Assembly: GCF_050948175.1 (NCBI RefSeq)
Contig: NW_027490507.1
Location: 103,236 to 167,235, forward strand
Reading direction: 5' to 3'
DNA: 64,000 bases
From: Xylocopa sonorina
Taxonomy: Eukaryota; Arthropoda; Insecta; Hymenoptera; Apidae
The notes under the pieces are model-generated. The model was not told the origin of the DNA and ran no database searches. It was given only the letters and a program-made list of their open reading frames with translations. The number at the start of each line of letters is the position of its first letter. The first letter of the stretch is position 1. The position numbers were made by a program, and so were the translations under genes. This document shows positions 1 to 13,697 of the stretch, one piece after another.

Positions 1-3000
1 CTCATTTCTATGTTTCATGGTAAGATATAATATGATTTGCGAAGTGTCATGTATTCCTCGTCTACACTTCAAATGAATGTAAATGCGACAGTTCCTTGGT
101 AGGAAATAGCGTTTGCAGATGTCTAGCTATCGTAGCAATAGAGTTCTAATGCTCCTTAAAACGCGATATCGCATCTCATTTCTATGTTTCATGGTAAGAT
201 ATAATATGATTTGCGAAGTGTTATGTATTCCTCGTCTACACTTCAAATGAATGTAAATGCGACACTTCCTTGCAAGGCAATAGCGTTTGCAGATGTCTAC
301 GTATCGTAGCAATAGAGTTCTTATGATTCTTAAAACGCGATATCGCATCTCATTTCTATGTTTCATGGTAAGGTATAATATGATTTGCGAAGTGTTATGT
401 ATTCCTCGTCTACACTTCAAATGAATGTTAATGCGACACTTCCTTGTAAGGGAATAGCGTTTGCAGATGTCTACCTATCGCAGCAATAGATTTGTAATGC
501 TTCTTAAAACGCTATATCGCATCTCATTTCTATGTTTCATGGTAAGATATAATATGATTTGCGAAGTGTCATGTATTCCTCGTCTACACTTCAAGTGAAT
601 GTAAATGCGACACTTACTTGCAAGGAATTAGCGATGCAGATGTCTAGGTATCGTAGCAATAGAGTTCTAATGCTTCTTAAAACGCGATATCGCATCTCAT
701 TTCTATGTTTCATGGTAAGATATAATATGATTTGCGAAGTGTTATGTATTCCTCGTCTACACTTCAAATGAATGTAACTGCGACACTTCCTTGCAAGGAA
801 ATAGCGTTTGCAGATGTATACGTATCGTAGCAATAGAGTTCTTATGATTCTTAAAACGCGATATCGCATCTCATTTCTATGTTTCATGGTAAGGTATAAT
901 ATGATTTGCGAAGTGTTATGTATTCCTCGTCTGCACTTCAAATGAATGTAAATGCGACACTTCCTTGTAAGGAAATAGCGTTTGCAGATGTCAACCTATC
1001 GTAGCAATAGAGTTCTAATGCTTCTTAAAACGCGATATCTCATCTCATTTCTATGTTTCATGGTAAGATATAATATGATTTGCGAAGTGTCATGTATTCC
1101 TCGTCTACACTTCAAATGAATGTGAATGCGACACTTCCTTGCAAGGAAATAGCGTTTGCGAATGTCTACCTATCGTAGCAATAGTGTTCTAATGCTTCTT
1201 AAAACGCGGTATCGCATCTCATTTCTATGTTTCATGGTAAGATATATTATGATTTGCGAAGTGTTATGTATTCCTCGTCTACACTTCAAATGAATGTAAA
1301 TGCGACACTTCCTTGCAAGGAAATAGCGTTTGCAGATGTCTACGTATCGTAGCAATAGAGTTCAAATGCTTCTTAAAACGCGATATCGCATCTCATTTCT
1401 ATGTTTCATGGTAAGATATAATATGATTTGCGAAGTGTTATGTATTCCTCGTCTACACTTCAAATGAATGTAAAAGCGACACTTCCTTGCAAGGAAATAG
1501 CGTTTGCGAATGTCTACCTATCATAGCAATAGTGTTCTAATGCTTCTTAAAACGCGATATCGCATCTCATCTCTATGTTTCATGGTAAGATATAATATGA
1601 TTTGCGAAGTGTTATGTATTCCTCGTCTACACTTCAAATGAATGTAAATGCGACACTTCCTTGCAAGGAAATAGCGTTTGCAGATGTCTACGAATCGAAG
1701 CAATAGAGTTCAAATGCTTCTTAAAACGCGATATCGCATCTCATTTCTATGTTTCATGGTAAGATATAATGTGATTTGCGAAGTGTTATGTATTCCTCGT
1801 CTACACTTCAAATGAATGTGAATGCGACACTTCCTTGCAAGGAAATAGCGTTTGCGAATGTCCACCTATCGTAGCAATAGTGTTCTAATGCTTCTTAAAA
1901 CGCGATATCGCATCTCATCTCTATGTTTCATGGTAAGATATAATACGATTTGCGAAGTGTTATGTATTCCTCGTCTACACTTCAAATGAATGTGAATGCG
2001 ACACTTCCTTGCAAGGAAATAGCGTTTGCGAATGTCTACCTATCGTAGCAATAGTGTTCTAATGCTTCTTAAAACGCGATATCGCATCTGATTTCTATAT
2101 TTCATGGTATGGTATAATATGATTTGCGAAGTGTTATGTATTCCTCGTCTACACTTCAAATGAATGTAAATGCGACACTTCCTTGTAAGGAAATAGCGTT
2201 TGCAGATGTCTACCTATCGTAGCAATAGAGTTCTAATGCTTCTTAAAACGCGATATCGCATCTCATTTCTATGTTTCATGGTAAGATGTAATATGATTTG
2301 CGAAGTGTCATGTATTCCTTGCCTACACTTCAAATGAATGTAAATGCGACAGTTCCTTGGTAGGAAATAGCGTTTGCAGATGTCTAGCTATCGTAGCAAT
2401 AGAGTTCTTATGATTCTTAAAACGCGATATCGCATCTCATTTCTATGTTTCATGGTAAGGTATAATATGATTTGCGAAGTGTTATGTATTCCTCGTCTAC
2501 ACTTCAAATGAATGTTAATGCGACACTTCCTTGTAAGGGAATAGCGTTTGCAGATGTCTACCTATCGCAGCAATAGATTTGTAATGCTTCTTAAAACGCG
2601 ATATCGCATCTCATTTCTATGTTTCATGGTAAGATATAATATGATTTGCGAAGTGTTATGTATTCCTCGTCTACACTTCAAATGAATGTAAATGCGACAC
2701 TTCCTTGCAAGGAAATAGCGTTTGCGAATGTCTACCTATCATAGCAATAGTGTTCTAATGCTTCTTAATACGCGATATCGCATCTCATCTCTATGTTTCA
2801 TGGCAAGATATAATATGATTTGCGAAGTGTTATGTATTCCTCGTCTACACTTCAAATGAATGTAAATGCGACACTTCCTTGCAAGGAAATAGCGTTTGCA
2901 GATGTCTACGTATCGAAGCAATAGAGTTCAAATGCTTCTTAAAACGCGATATCGCATCTCATTTCTATGTTTCATGGTAAGATATATTATGATTTGCGAA

Positions 3001-3194
3001 GTGTTATGTATTCCTCGTCTACACTTCAAATGAATGTAAATGCGACACTTCCTTGCAAGGAAATAGCGTTTACAGATGTCTACGTATCGTAGCAATAGAG
3101 TTCTTATGATACTTAAAACGCGATATCACATCTCATTTCTATGTTTCATGGTAAGATATAATGTGATTTGCGAAGTGTTATGTATTCCTCGTCT
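1..3194 (+). repeat. Duplication A, left copy (spacing 5917 bp)
   Basis: This segment matches 5918-9111 with a single mismatch seen by eye (C at 985, A at 6902). Shared rare markers include GCAAGGCAATAG, GTTAATGCG with AAGGGAATAG, the type B unit, GTAACTGCG, GTAAAAGCGAC, the TATATTTCATGGTATGG unit and GTAAGATGTAATATG. The left end is cut by the window, so the true copy may be longer. Identity stops at 3195, where this copy jumps to sequence that lies two monomers further on in the other copy. Confidence 0.9.
523..695 (+). repeat. Type B monomer (173 bp), copy 1
   Basis: This is the defining copy of the subtype. CTTCAAGTGAATG replaces CTTCAAATGAATG, CTTACTTGC replaces CTTCCTTGC, AGGAATTAGCGATGCAG replaces AGGAAATAGCGTTTGCAG with a net loss of one base, and GTCTAGGTATCG follows. 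The first arm of dyad 1 is broken. The linked changes make it the best register marker in the array. Confidence 0.93.
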
Positions 3195-3306
3195 GCACTT
3201 CAAATGAATGTGAATGCGAAACTTCCTCGCTAGGAAATAGCGTTTTGCAGATGTCTACGTATCGTAGCAATAGATTTCTAATGCTTCTTAAAACGCGATA
3301 TCGCAT
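3132..3306 (+). repeat. 175-bp monomer with extra T (AGCGTTTTGCAG)
   Basis: One T is added in the T run after AGCG. The unit also carries GCGAAACTTCCTCGCTAGG. The extra base occurs only in three copies in the window, all inside duplicated blocks, so it probably arose once. Confidence 0.9.
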
Positions 3307-4397
3307 CTCATTTCTATGTTTCATGGTAAGATATAATATGAATTGCGAAGTGTCATGCATACCTCGTCTACACTTCAAATGAATGTAAATGCGACACTTC
3401 CTTGCAAGGAAATAGCGTTTGCGAATGTCTATCTATCGTAGCAATAGTGTTCTAATGCTGCTTAAAACGCGATATCGCATCTCATTTCTATGTTTCATGG
3501 TAAGATATATTATGATTTGCGAAGTGTTATGCATTCCTCGTCTACGATTCAAATGAATGTAAATGCGACACTTCCTTGCAAGGAAATAGCGTTTGCAGAT
3601 GTCTACCTATCGTAGCAATAGAGTTCTAATGCTTCTTAAAACGCGATATCGCATCACATTTCTATGTTTCATGGTAAGATATAATATTCATTGCGAAGTG
3701 TTATGCATTCCTCGTATACGATTGAAATGAATGTAAATGCGACACTTCCTTGCAAGGAAATAGCGTTTGCAGATATCTACCTATCGTAGCAATAGAGTTC
3801 TAATGCTTCTTAAAACACGATATCGCATCTCATTTCTATGTTTCATGGTAAGATATAATATGATTTGCGAAGTGTCATGTATTCCTCGTCTACACTTCAA
3901 ATGAATGTAAATGCGACAGTTCCTTGGTAGGAAATAGCGTTTGCAGATGTCTAGCTATCGTAGCAATAGAGTTCTAATGCTCCTTAAAACGCGATATCGC
4001 ATCTCATTTCTATGTTTCATGGTAAGATATAATATGATTTGCGAAGTGTTATGTATTCCTCGTCTACACTTCAAATGAATGTAAATGCGACACTTCCTTG
4101 CAAGGCAATAGCGTTTGCAGATGTCTACGTATCGTAGCAATAGAGTTCTTATGATTCTTAAAACGCGATATCGCATCTCATTTCTATGTTTCATGGTAAG
4201 GTATAATATGATTTGCGAAGTGTTATGTATTCCTCGTCTACACTTCAAATGAATATTAATGCGACACTTCCTTGTAAGGGAATAGCGTTTGCAGATGTCT
4301 ACCTATCGCAGCAATAGATTTGTAATGCTTCTTAAAACGCTATATCGCATCTCATTTCTATGTTTCATGGTAAGATATAATATGATTTGCGAAGTGT
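3193..4397 (+). repeat. Duplication B block (copies also near 5282-6486 and 9458-10662)
   Basis: About seven monomers starting inside the 175-bp unit recur 2089 bp and again 6265 bp downstream. G-to-A in GAATATTAATG at about 4255 and GCAGATATC at about 3777 are shared with the 9.46-10.66 kb copy but not with the 5.28-6.49 kb copy, so the outer pair is more closely related than the adjacent pair. Ends are given to within about ten bases. Confidence 0.8.
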
Positions 4398-5220
4398 TAT
4401 GTATTCCTCGTCTACACTTCAAATGAATGTAAATGCGACACTTCCTTGCAAGGAAATAGCGTTTGCGAATGTCTACCTATCATAGCAATAGTGTTCTAAT
4501 GCTTCTTAATACGCGATATCGCATCTCATCTCTATGTTTCATGGCAAGATATAATATGATTTGCGAAGTGTTATGTATTCCTCGTCTACACTTCAAATGA
4601 ATGTAAATGCGACACTTCCTTGCAAGGAAATAGCGTTTGCAGATGTCTACGTATCGAAGCAATAGAGTTCAAATGCTTCTTAAAACGCGATATCGCATCT
4701 CATTTCTATGTTTCATGGTAAGATATATTATGATTTGCGAAGTGTTATGTATTCCTCGTCTACACTTCAAATGAATGTAAATGCGACACTTCCTTGCAAG
4801 GAAATAGCGTTTACAGATGTCTACGTATCGTAGCAATAGAGTTCTTATGATACTTAAAACGCGATATCACATCTCATTTCTATGTTTCATGGTAAGATAT
4901 AATGTGATTTGCGAAGTGTTATGTATTCCTCGTCTACACTTCAAATGAATGTGAATGCGACACTTCCTTGCAAGGAAATAGCGTTTGCGAATGTCTACCT
5001 ATCGTAGCAATAGTGTTCTAATGCTTCTTAAAACGCGATATCGCATCTCATCTCTATGTTTCATGGTAAGATATAATACGATTTGCGAAGTGTTATGTAT
5101 TCCTCGTCTACACTTCAAATGAATGTAAATGCGACACTTCCTTGCAGGGAAATAGCGTTTGCAGATGTCTACGTATCGAAGCAATAGGGTTCAAATGCTT
5201 CTTAAAACGCGATATCGCAT

Positions 5221-5395
5221 CTCATTTCTATGTTTCATGGTAAGATATATTATGATTTGCGAAGTGTTATGTATTCCTCGTCTACACTTCAAATGAATGT
5301 GAATGCGAAACTTCCTCGCTAGGAAATAGCGTTTTGCAGATGTCTACGTATCGTAGCAATAGATTTCTAATGCTTCTTAAAACGCGATATCGCAT
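5221..5395 (+). repeat. 175-bp monomer, second copy
   Basis: It has the same extra T and TCCTCGCTAGG as the unit at 3132-3306, and lies 2089 bp downstream of it. Its CGTCTACACTT differs from CGTCTGCACTT in the other two copies. Confidence 0.9.
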
Positions 5396-5917
5396 CTCAT
5401 TTCTATGTTTCATGGTAAGATATAATATGAATTGCGAAGTGTCATGCATACCTCGTCTACACTTCAAATGAATGTAAATGCGACACTTCCTTGCAAGGAA
5501 ATAGCGTTTGCGAATGTCTATCTATCGTAGCAATAGTGTTCTAATGCTGCTTAAAACGCGATATCGCATCTCATTTCTATGTTTCATGGTAAGATATAAT
5601 ATGATTTGCGAAGTGTTATGCATTCCTCGTCTACGATTCAAATGAATGTAAATGCGACACTTCCTTGCAAGGAAATAGCGTTTGCAGATGTCTACCTATC
5701 GTAGCAATAGAGTTCTAATGCTTCTTAAAACGCGATATCGCATCACATTTCTATGTTTCATGGTAAGATATAATATTCATTGCGAAGTGTTATGCATTCC
5801 TCGTATACGATTGAAATGAATGTAAATGCGACACTTCCTTGCAAGGAAATAGCGTTTGCAGATGTCTACCTATCGTAGCAATAGAGTTCTAATGCTTCTT
5901 AAAACGCGATATCGCGT

Positions 5918-8900
5918 CTCATTTCTATGTTTCATGGTAAGATATAATATGATTTGCGAAGTGTCATGTATTCCTCGTCTACACTTCAAATGAATGTAAA
6001 TGCGACAGTTCCTTGGTAGGAAATAGCGTTTGCAGATGTCTAGCTATCGTAGCAATAGAGTTCTAATGCTCCTTAAAACGCGATATCGCATCTCATTTCT
6101 ATGTTTCATGGTAAGATATAATATGATTTGCGAAGTGTTATGTATTCCTCGTCTACACTTCAAATGAATGTAAATGCGACACTTCCTTGCAAGGCAATAG
6201 CGTTTGCAGATGTCTACGTATCGTAGCAATAGAGTTCTTATGATTCTTAAAACGCGATATCGCATCTCATTTCTATGTTTCATGGTAAGGTATAATATGA
6301 TTTGCGAAGTGTTATGTATTCCTCGTCTACACTTCAAATGAATGTTAATGCGACACTTCCTTGTAAGGGAATAGCGTTTGCAGATGTCTACCTATCGCAG
6401 CAATAGATTTGTAATGCTTCTTAAAACGCTATATCGCATCTCATTTCTATGTTTCATGGTAAGATATAATATGATTTGCGAAGTGTCATGTATTCCTCGT
6501 CTACACTTCAAGTGAATGTAAATGCGACACTTACTTGCAAGGAATTAGCGATGCAGATGTCTAGGTATCGTAGCAATAGAGTTCTAATGCTTCTTAAAAC
6601 GCGATATCGCATCTCATTTCTATGTTTCATGGTAAGATATAATATGATTTGCGAAGTGTTATGTATTCCTCGTCTACACTTCAAATGAATGTAACTGCGA
6701 CACTTCCTTGCAAGGAAATAGCGTTTGCAGATGTATACGTATCGTAGCAATAGAGTTCTTATGATTCTTAAAACGCGATATCGCATCTCATTTCTATGTT
6801 TCATGGTAAGGTATAATATGATTTGCGAAGTGTTATGTATTCCTCGTCTGCACTTCAAATGAATGTAAATGCGACACTTCCTTGTAAGGAAATAGCGTTT
6901 GAAGATGTCAACCTATCGTAGCAATAGAGTTCTAATGCTTCTTAAAACGCGATATCTCATCTCATTTCTATGTTTCATGGTAAGATATAATATGATTTGC
7001 GAAGTGTCATGTATTCCTCGTCTACACTTCAAATGAATGTGAATGCGACACTTCCTTGCAAGGAAATAGCGTTTGCGAATGTCTACCTATCGTAGCAATA
7101 GTGTTCTAATGCTTCTTAAAACGCGGTATCGCATCTCATTTCTATGTTTCATGGTAAGATATATTATGATTTGCGAAGTGTTATGTATTCCTCGTCTACA
7201 CTTCAAATGAATGTAAATGCGACACTTCCTTGCAAGGAAATAGCGTTTGCAGATGTCTACGTATCGTAGCAATAGAGTTCAAATGCTTCTTAAAACGCGA
7301 TATCGCATCTCATTTCTATGTTTCATGGTAAGATATAATATGATTTGCGAAGTGTTATGTATTCCTCGTCTACACTTCAAATGAATGTAAAAGCGACACT
7401 TCCTTGCAAGGAAATAGCGTTTGCGAATGTCTACCTATCATAGCAATAGTGTTCTAATGCTTCTTAAAACGCGATATCGCATCTCATCTCTATGTTTCAT
7501 GGTAAGATATAATATGATTTGCGAAGTGTTATGTATTCCTCGTCTACACTTCAAATGAATGTAAATGCGACACTTCCTTGCAAGGAAATAGCGTTTGCAG
7601 ATGTCTACGAATCGAAGCAATAGAGTTCAAATGCTTCTTAAAACGCGATATCGCATCTCATTTCTATGTTTCATGGTAAGATATAATGTGATTTGCGAAG
7701 TGTTATGTATTCCTCGTCTACACTTCAAATGAATGTGAATGCGACACTTCCTTGCAAGGAAATAGCGTTTGCGAATGTCCACCTATCGTAGCAATAGTGT
7801 TCTAATGCTTCTTAAAACGCGATATCGCATCTCATCTCTATGTTTCATGGTAAGATATAATACGATTTGCGAAGTGTTATGTATTCCTCGTCTACACTTC
7901 AAATGAATGTGAATGCGACACTTCCTTGCAAGGAAATAGCGTTTGCGAATGTCTACCTATCGTAGCAATAGTGTTCTAATGCTTCTTAAAACGCGATATC
8001 GCATCTGATTTCTATATTTCATGGTATGGTATAATATGATTTGCGAAGTGTTATGTATTCCTCGTCTACACTTCAAATGAATGTAAATGCGACACTTCCT
8101 TGTAAGGAAATAGCGTTTGCAGATGTCTACCTATCGTAGCAATAGAGTTCTAATGCTTCTTAAAACGCGATATCGCATCTCATTTCTATGTTTCATGGTA
8201 AGATGTAATATGATTTGCGAAGTGTCATGTATTCCTTGCCTACACTTCAAATGAATGTAAATGCGACAGTTCCTTGGTAGGAAATAGCGTTTGCAGATGT
8301 CTAGCTATCGTAGCAATAGAGTTCTTATGATTCTTAAAACGCGATATCGCATCTCATTTCTATGTTTCATGGTAAGGTATAATATGATTTGCGAAGTGTT
8401 ATGTATTCCTCGTCTACACTTCAAATGAATGTTAATGCGACACTTCCTTGTAAGGGAATAGCGTTTGCAGATGTCTACCTATCGCAGCAATAGATTTGTA
8501 ATGCTTCTTAAAACGCGATATCGCATCTCATTTCTATGTTTCATGGTAAGATATAATATGATTTGCGAAGTGTTATGTATTCCTCGTCTACACTTCAAAT
8601 GAATGTAAATGCGACACTTCCTTGCAAGGAAATAGCGTTTGCGAATGTCTACCTATCATAGCAATAGTGTTCTAATGCTTCTTAATACGCGATATCGCAT
8701 CTCATCTCTATGTTTCATGGCAAGATATAATATGATTTGCGAAGTGTTATGTATTCCTCGTCTACACTTCAAATGAATGTAAATGCGACACTTCCTTGCA
8801 AGGAAATAGCGTTTGCAGATGTCTACGTATCGAAGCAATAGAGTTCAAATGCTTCTTAAAACGCGATATCGCATCTCATTTCTATGTTTCATGGTAAGAT

Positions 8901-9111
8901 ATATTATGATTTGCGAAGTGTTATGTATTCCTCGTCTACACTTCAAATGAATGTAAATGCGACACTTCCTTGCAAGGAAATAGCGTTTACAGATGTCTAC
9001 GTATCGTAGCAATAGAGTTCTTATGATACTTAAAACGCGATATCACATCTCATTTCTATGTTTCATGGTAAGATATAATGTGATTTGCGAAGTGTTATGT
9101 ATTCCTCGTCT
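5918..9111 (+). repeat. Duplication A, right copy
   Basis: This is the partner of 1-3194. After it, 9112-9459 holds two monomers that have no counterpart at 3195, so one copy gained or the other lost exactly 348 bp. This is the signature of unequal exchange in register. Confidence 0.9.
6440..6612 (+). repeat. Type B monomer, copy 2
   Basis: Duplicate of copy 1 within duplication A. The next unit has GTAACTGCG as after copy 1. Confidence 0.93.
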
Positions 9112-9396
9112 ACACTTCAAATGAATGTGAATGCGACACTTCCTTGCAAGGAAATAGCGTTTGCGAATGTCTACCTATCGTAGCAATAGTGTTCTAATGC
9201 TTCTTAAAACGCGATATCGCATCTCATCTCTATGTTTCATGGTAAGATATAATACGATTTGCGAAGTGTTATGTATTCCTCGTCTACACTTCAAATGAAT
9301 GTAAATGCGACACTTCCTTGCAGGGAAATAGCGTTTGCAGATGTCTACGTATCGAAGCAATAGGGTTCAAATGCTTCTTAAAACGCGATATCGCAT

Positions 9397-9571
9397 CTCA
9401 TTTCTATGTTTCATGGTAAGATATATTATGATTTGCGAAGTGTTATGTATTCCTCGTCTGCACTTCAAATGAATGTGAATGCGAAACTTCCTCGCTAGGA
9501 AATAGCGTTTTGCAGATGTCTACGTATCGTAGCAATAGATTTCTAATGCTTCTTAAAACGCGATATCGCAT
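9397..9571 (+). repeat. 175-bp monomer, third copy
   Basis: It lies 6265 bp downstream of the first copy and 4176 bp downstream of the second. It shares CGTCTGCACTT with the first copy. Confidence 0.9.
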
Positions 9572-10615
9572 CTCATTTCTATGTTTCATGGTAAGATATA
9601 ATATGAATTGCGAAGTGTCATGCATACCTCGTCTACACTTCAAATGAATGTAAATGCGACACTTCCTTGCAAGGAAATAGCGTTTGCGAATGTCTATCTA
9701 TCGTAGCAATAGTGTTCTAATGCTGCTTAAAACGCGATATCGCATCTCATTTCTATGTTTCATGGTAAGATATAATATGATTTGCGAAGTGTTATGCATT
9801 CCTCGTCTACGATTCAAATGAATGTAAATGCGACACTTCCTTGCAAGGAAATAGCGTTTGCAGATGTCTACCTATCGTAGCAATAGAGTTCTAATGCTTC
9901 TTAAAACGCGATATCGCATCACATTTCTATGTTTCATGGTAAGATATAATATTCATTGCGAAGTGTTATGCATTCCTCGTATACGATTGAAATGAATGTA
10001 AATGCGACACTTCCTTGCAAGGAAATAGCGTTTGCAGATATCTACCTATCGTAGCAATAGAGTTCTAATGCTTCTTAAAACGCGATATCGCATCTCATTT
10101 CTATGTTTCATGGTAAGATATAATATGATTTGCGAAGTGTCATGTATTCCTCGTCTACACTTCAAATGAATGTAAATGCGACAGTTCCTTGGTAGGAAAT
10201 AGCGTTTGCAGATGTCTAGCTATCGTAGCAATAGAGTTCTAATGCTCCTTAAAACGCGATATCGCATCTCATTTCTATGTTTCATGGTAAGATATAATAT
10301 GATTTGCGAAGTGTTATGTATTCCTCGTCTACACTTCAAATGAATGTAAATGCGACACTTCCTTGCAAGGCAATAGCGTTTGCAGATGTCTACGTATCGT
10401 AGCAATAGAGTTCTTATGATTCTTAAAACGCGATATCGCATCTCATTTCTATGTTTCATGGTAAGGTATAATATGATTTGCGAAGTGTTATGTATTCCTC
10501 GTCTACACTTCAAATGAATATTAATGCGACACTTCCTTGTAAGGGAATAGCGTTTGCAGATGTCTACCTATCGCAGCAATAGATTTGTAATGCTTCTTAA
10601 AACGCTATATCGCAT

Positions 10616-10788
10616 CTCATTTCTATGTTTCATGGTAAGATATAATATGATTTGCGAAGTGTCATGTATTCCTCGTCTACACTTCAAGTGAATGTAAATG
10701 CGACACTTACTTGCAAGGAATTAGCGATGCAGATGTCTAGGTATCGTAGCAATAGAGTTCTAATGCTTCTTAAAACGCGATATCGCAT
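10616..10788 (+). repeat. Type B monomer, copy 3
   Basis: Partner of copy 2 in duplication C. The following unit has GTAAATGCG in place of GTAACTGCG. Confidence 0.93.
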
Positions 10789-11042
10789 CTCATTTCTATG
10801 TTTCATGGTAAGATATAATATGATTTGCGAAGTGTTATGTATTCCTCGTCTACACTTCAAATGAATGTAAATGCGACACTTCCTTGCAAGGAAATAGCGT
10901 TTGCAGATGTATACGTATCGTAGCAATAGAGTTCTTATGATTCTTAAAACGCGATATCGCATCTCATTTCTATGTTTCATGGTAAGGTATAATATGATTT
11001 GCGAAGTGTTATGTATTCCTCGTCTGCACTTCAAATGAATGT

Positions 11043-12452
11043 AAATACGACACTTCCTTGTACGGAAATAGCGTTTGCAGATGTCAATCTATCGTAGCAA
11101 TAGAGTTCTAATGCTTCTTAAAACGCGATATCGCATCTCATCTCTATGTTTCATGGTAAGATATAATATGATTTGCGAAGTGTTATGTATTCCTCGTCTA
11201 CACTTCAAATGAATGTAAATGCGACACTTCCTTGCAAGGAAATAGCGTTTGCGAATGTCTATCTATCGTAGCAATAGTGTTCTAATGCTGCTTAAAACGC
11301 GATATCGCATCTCATTTCTATGTTTCATGGTAAGATATAATATGATTTGCGAAGTGTCATGTATTCCTCGTCTACACTTCAAATGAATGTAAATGCGACA
11401 CTTCCTTGCAAGGAAATAGCGTTTGCAAACGTCTACCTACCGTAGCAATAGAGATCTAATGCTTCTTAAAACGCGATATCGCATCTGATTTCTATATTTC
11501 ATGGTATGGTATAATATGATTTGCGAAGTGTTATGTATTCCTCGTCTACACTTCAAATGAATGTAAATGCGACACTTCCTTGTAAGGAAATAGCGTTTGC
11601 AGATGTCTACCTATCGTAGCAATAGAGTTCTAATGCTTCTTAAAACGCGATATCGCATCTCATTTCTATGTTTCATGGTAAGATATAATATGATTTGCGA
11701 AGTGTCATGTATTCCTTGCCTACACTTCAAATGAATGTAAATGCGACAGTTCCTTGGTAGGAAATAGCGTTTGCAGATGTCTAGCTATCGTAGCAATAGA
11801 GTTCTTATGATTCTTAAAACGCGATATCGCATCTCATTTCTATGTTTCATGGTAAGGTATAATATGATTTGCGAAGTGTTATGTATTCCTCGTATACACT
11901 TCAAATGAATGTTAATGCGACACTTCCTTGTAAGGGAATAGCGTTTGCAGATGTCTACCTATCGCAGCAATAGATTTGTAATGCTTCTTAAAACGCGATA
12001 TCGCATCTCATTCCTATGTTTCATGGTAAGATATAATATGATTTGCGAAGTGTCATGTATTCCTCGTCTACACTTCAAGTGAATGTAAATGCGACACTTA
12101 CTTGCAAGGAATTAGCGATGCAGATGTCTAGGTATCGTAGCAATAGAGTTCTAATGCTTCTTAAAACGCGATATCGCATCTCATTTCTATGTTTCATGGT
12201 AAGATATAATATGATTTGCGAAGTGTTATGTATTCCTCGTCTACACTTCAAATGAATGTGAATGCGACACTTCCTTGCAAGGAAATAGCGTTTGCGAATG
12301 TCTACCTATCGTAGCAATAGTGTTCTAATGCTTCTTAAAACGCGATATCGCATCTCATCTCTATGTTTCATGGTAAGATATAATACGATTTGCGAAGTGT
12401 TATGTATTCCTCGTCTACACTTCAAATGAATGTAAATGCGACACTTCCTTGC
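11043..12452 (+). repeat. Mosaic satellite segment with copy at 18.94-19.75 kb
   Basis: The part from about 11291 to 12097 recurs 7653 bp downstream at about 18944-19750. It includes the rare GCAAACGTCTACCTACCG unit ending in GAGATCT, the TATATTTCATGGTATGG unit, ATTCCTTGCC and CGTATACACTT. The copies part inside the unit that is type B here (12007-12179) but not type B at 19.7 kb. Confidence 0.8.
12007..12179 (+). repeat. Type B monomer, copy 4
   Basis: It begins CTCATTCCTATG. The flanking left unit matches about 19.66 kb, where the corresponding unit is not type B, so a conversion or exchange breakpoint lies inside it. Confidence 0.92.
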
Positions 12453-13697
12453 AAGGAAATAGCGTTTGCAGATGTCTACGTATCGAAGCAATAGGGTTCA
12501 AATGCTTCTTAAAACGCGATATCGCATCTCATTTCTATGTTTCATGGTAAGATATATTATTATTTGCGAAGTGTTATGTATTCCTCGTCTACACTTCAAA
12601 TGAATGTGAATGCGAAACTTCCTCGCTAGGAAATAGCGTTTGCAGATGTCTACGTATCGTAGCAATAGATTTCTAATGCTTCTTAAAACGCGATATCGCA
12701 TCTCATTTCTATGTTTCATGGTAAGATATAATATGATTTGCGAAGTGTCATGTATTTCCTGCCTACACTTCAAATGAATGTAAATGCGACAGTTCCTTGG
12801 TAGGAAATAGCGTTTGCAGATGTCTAGCTATCGTAGCAATAGAGTTCTTATGATTCTTAAAACGCGATATCGCATCTCATTTCTATGTTTCATGGTAAGG
12901 TATAATATGATTTGCGAAGTGTTATGTATTCCTCGTCTACACTTCAAATGAATGTTAATGCGACACTTCCTTGTAAGGGAATAGTGTTTGCAGATGTCTA
13001 CCTATCGCAGCAATAGATTTGTAATGCTTCTTAAAACGCGATATCGCATCTCATCTCTATGTTTCATGGTAAGATATAATATGATTTGCGAAGTGTTATG
13101 TATTCCTCGTCTACACTTCAAGTGAATGTAAATGCGACACTTCCTTGCAAGGAAATAGCGTTTGCAGATGTCTACGAATCGAAGCAATAGAGTTCAAATG
13201 CTTCTTAAAACGCGATATCGCATCTCATTTCTATGTTTCATGGTAAGATATAATGTGATTTGCGAAGTGTTATGTATTCCTCGTCTACACTTCAAATGAA
13301 TGTGAATGCGACACTTCCTTGCAAGGAAATAGCGTTTGCGAATGTCCACCTATCGTAGCAATAGTGTTCTAATGCTTCTTAAAACGCGATATCGCATCTC
13401 ATCTCTATGTTTCATGGTAAGATATAATACGATTTGCGAAGTGTTATGTATTCCTCGTCTACACTTCAAATGAATGTGAATGCGACACTTCCTTGCAAGG
13501 AAATAGCGTTTGCGAATGTCTACCTATCGTAGCAATAGTGTTCTAAAGCTTCTTAAAACGCGATATCGCATCTGATTTCTATATTTCATGGTATGGTATA
13601 ATATGATTTGCGAAGTGTTATGTATTCCTCGTCTACACTTCAAATGAATGTAAATGCGACACTTCCTTGTAAGGAAATAGCGTTTGCAGATGTCTAC
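12453..13697 (+). repeat. 7-monomer tandem duplication (1218 bp), first copy
   Basis: This matches 13671-14915 with three mismatches seen: TATTATTATTTG against TATTATGATTTG at about 12561, CATGGTAAG against CATCGTAAG at about 14634, and CATGGTATGG against CATGCTATGG at about 14810. Identity is about 99.8% over 1245 bp. Confidence 0.9.

Larger units (their letters stand above)
4351..6866 (+). repeat. Duplication C, left copy (spacing 4176 bp)
   Basis: This matches 8527-11042 over 2.5 kb, with five mismatches noted at 5285, 5866, 5915, 6344 and 6694 and their partners. It overlaps duplications A and B, so 1-11 kb is a nested set of higher-order repeats and not a simple two-copy duplication. 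Confidence 0.85.
8527..11042 (+). repeat. Duplication C, right copy
   Basis: This is the partner of 4351-6866. Beyond 11042 the next unit carries ATACGACAC and TTGTACGGAAATAG and the match is lost, marking the right edge of the left higher-order domain. Confidence 0.85.

Noticed and set aside
31..46. Promoter-like AGATATAATATG boxes
   Set aside because: The motif is in nearly every monomer as part of the AT-rich left half. Nothing suggests a bacterial or TATA promoter with a downstream gene.
559..771. 70-codon sense open frame repeated at each type B unit
   Set aside because: It exists only because the one-base deletion in type B joins two frames. It is copied with the repeat and shows nothing protein-like.
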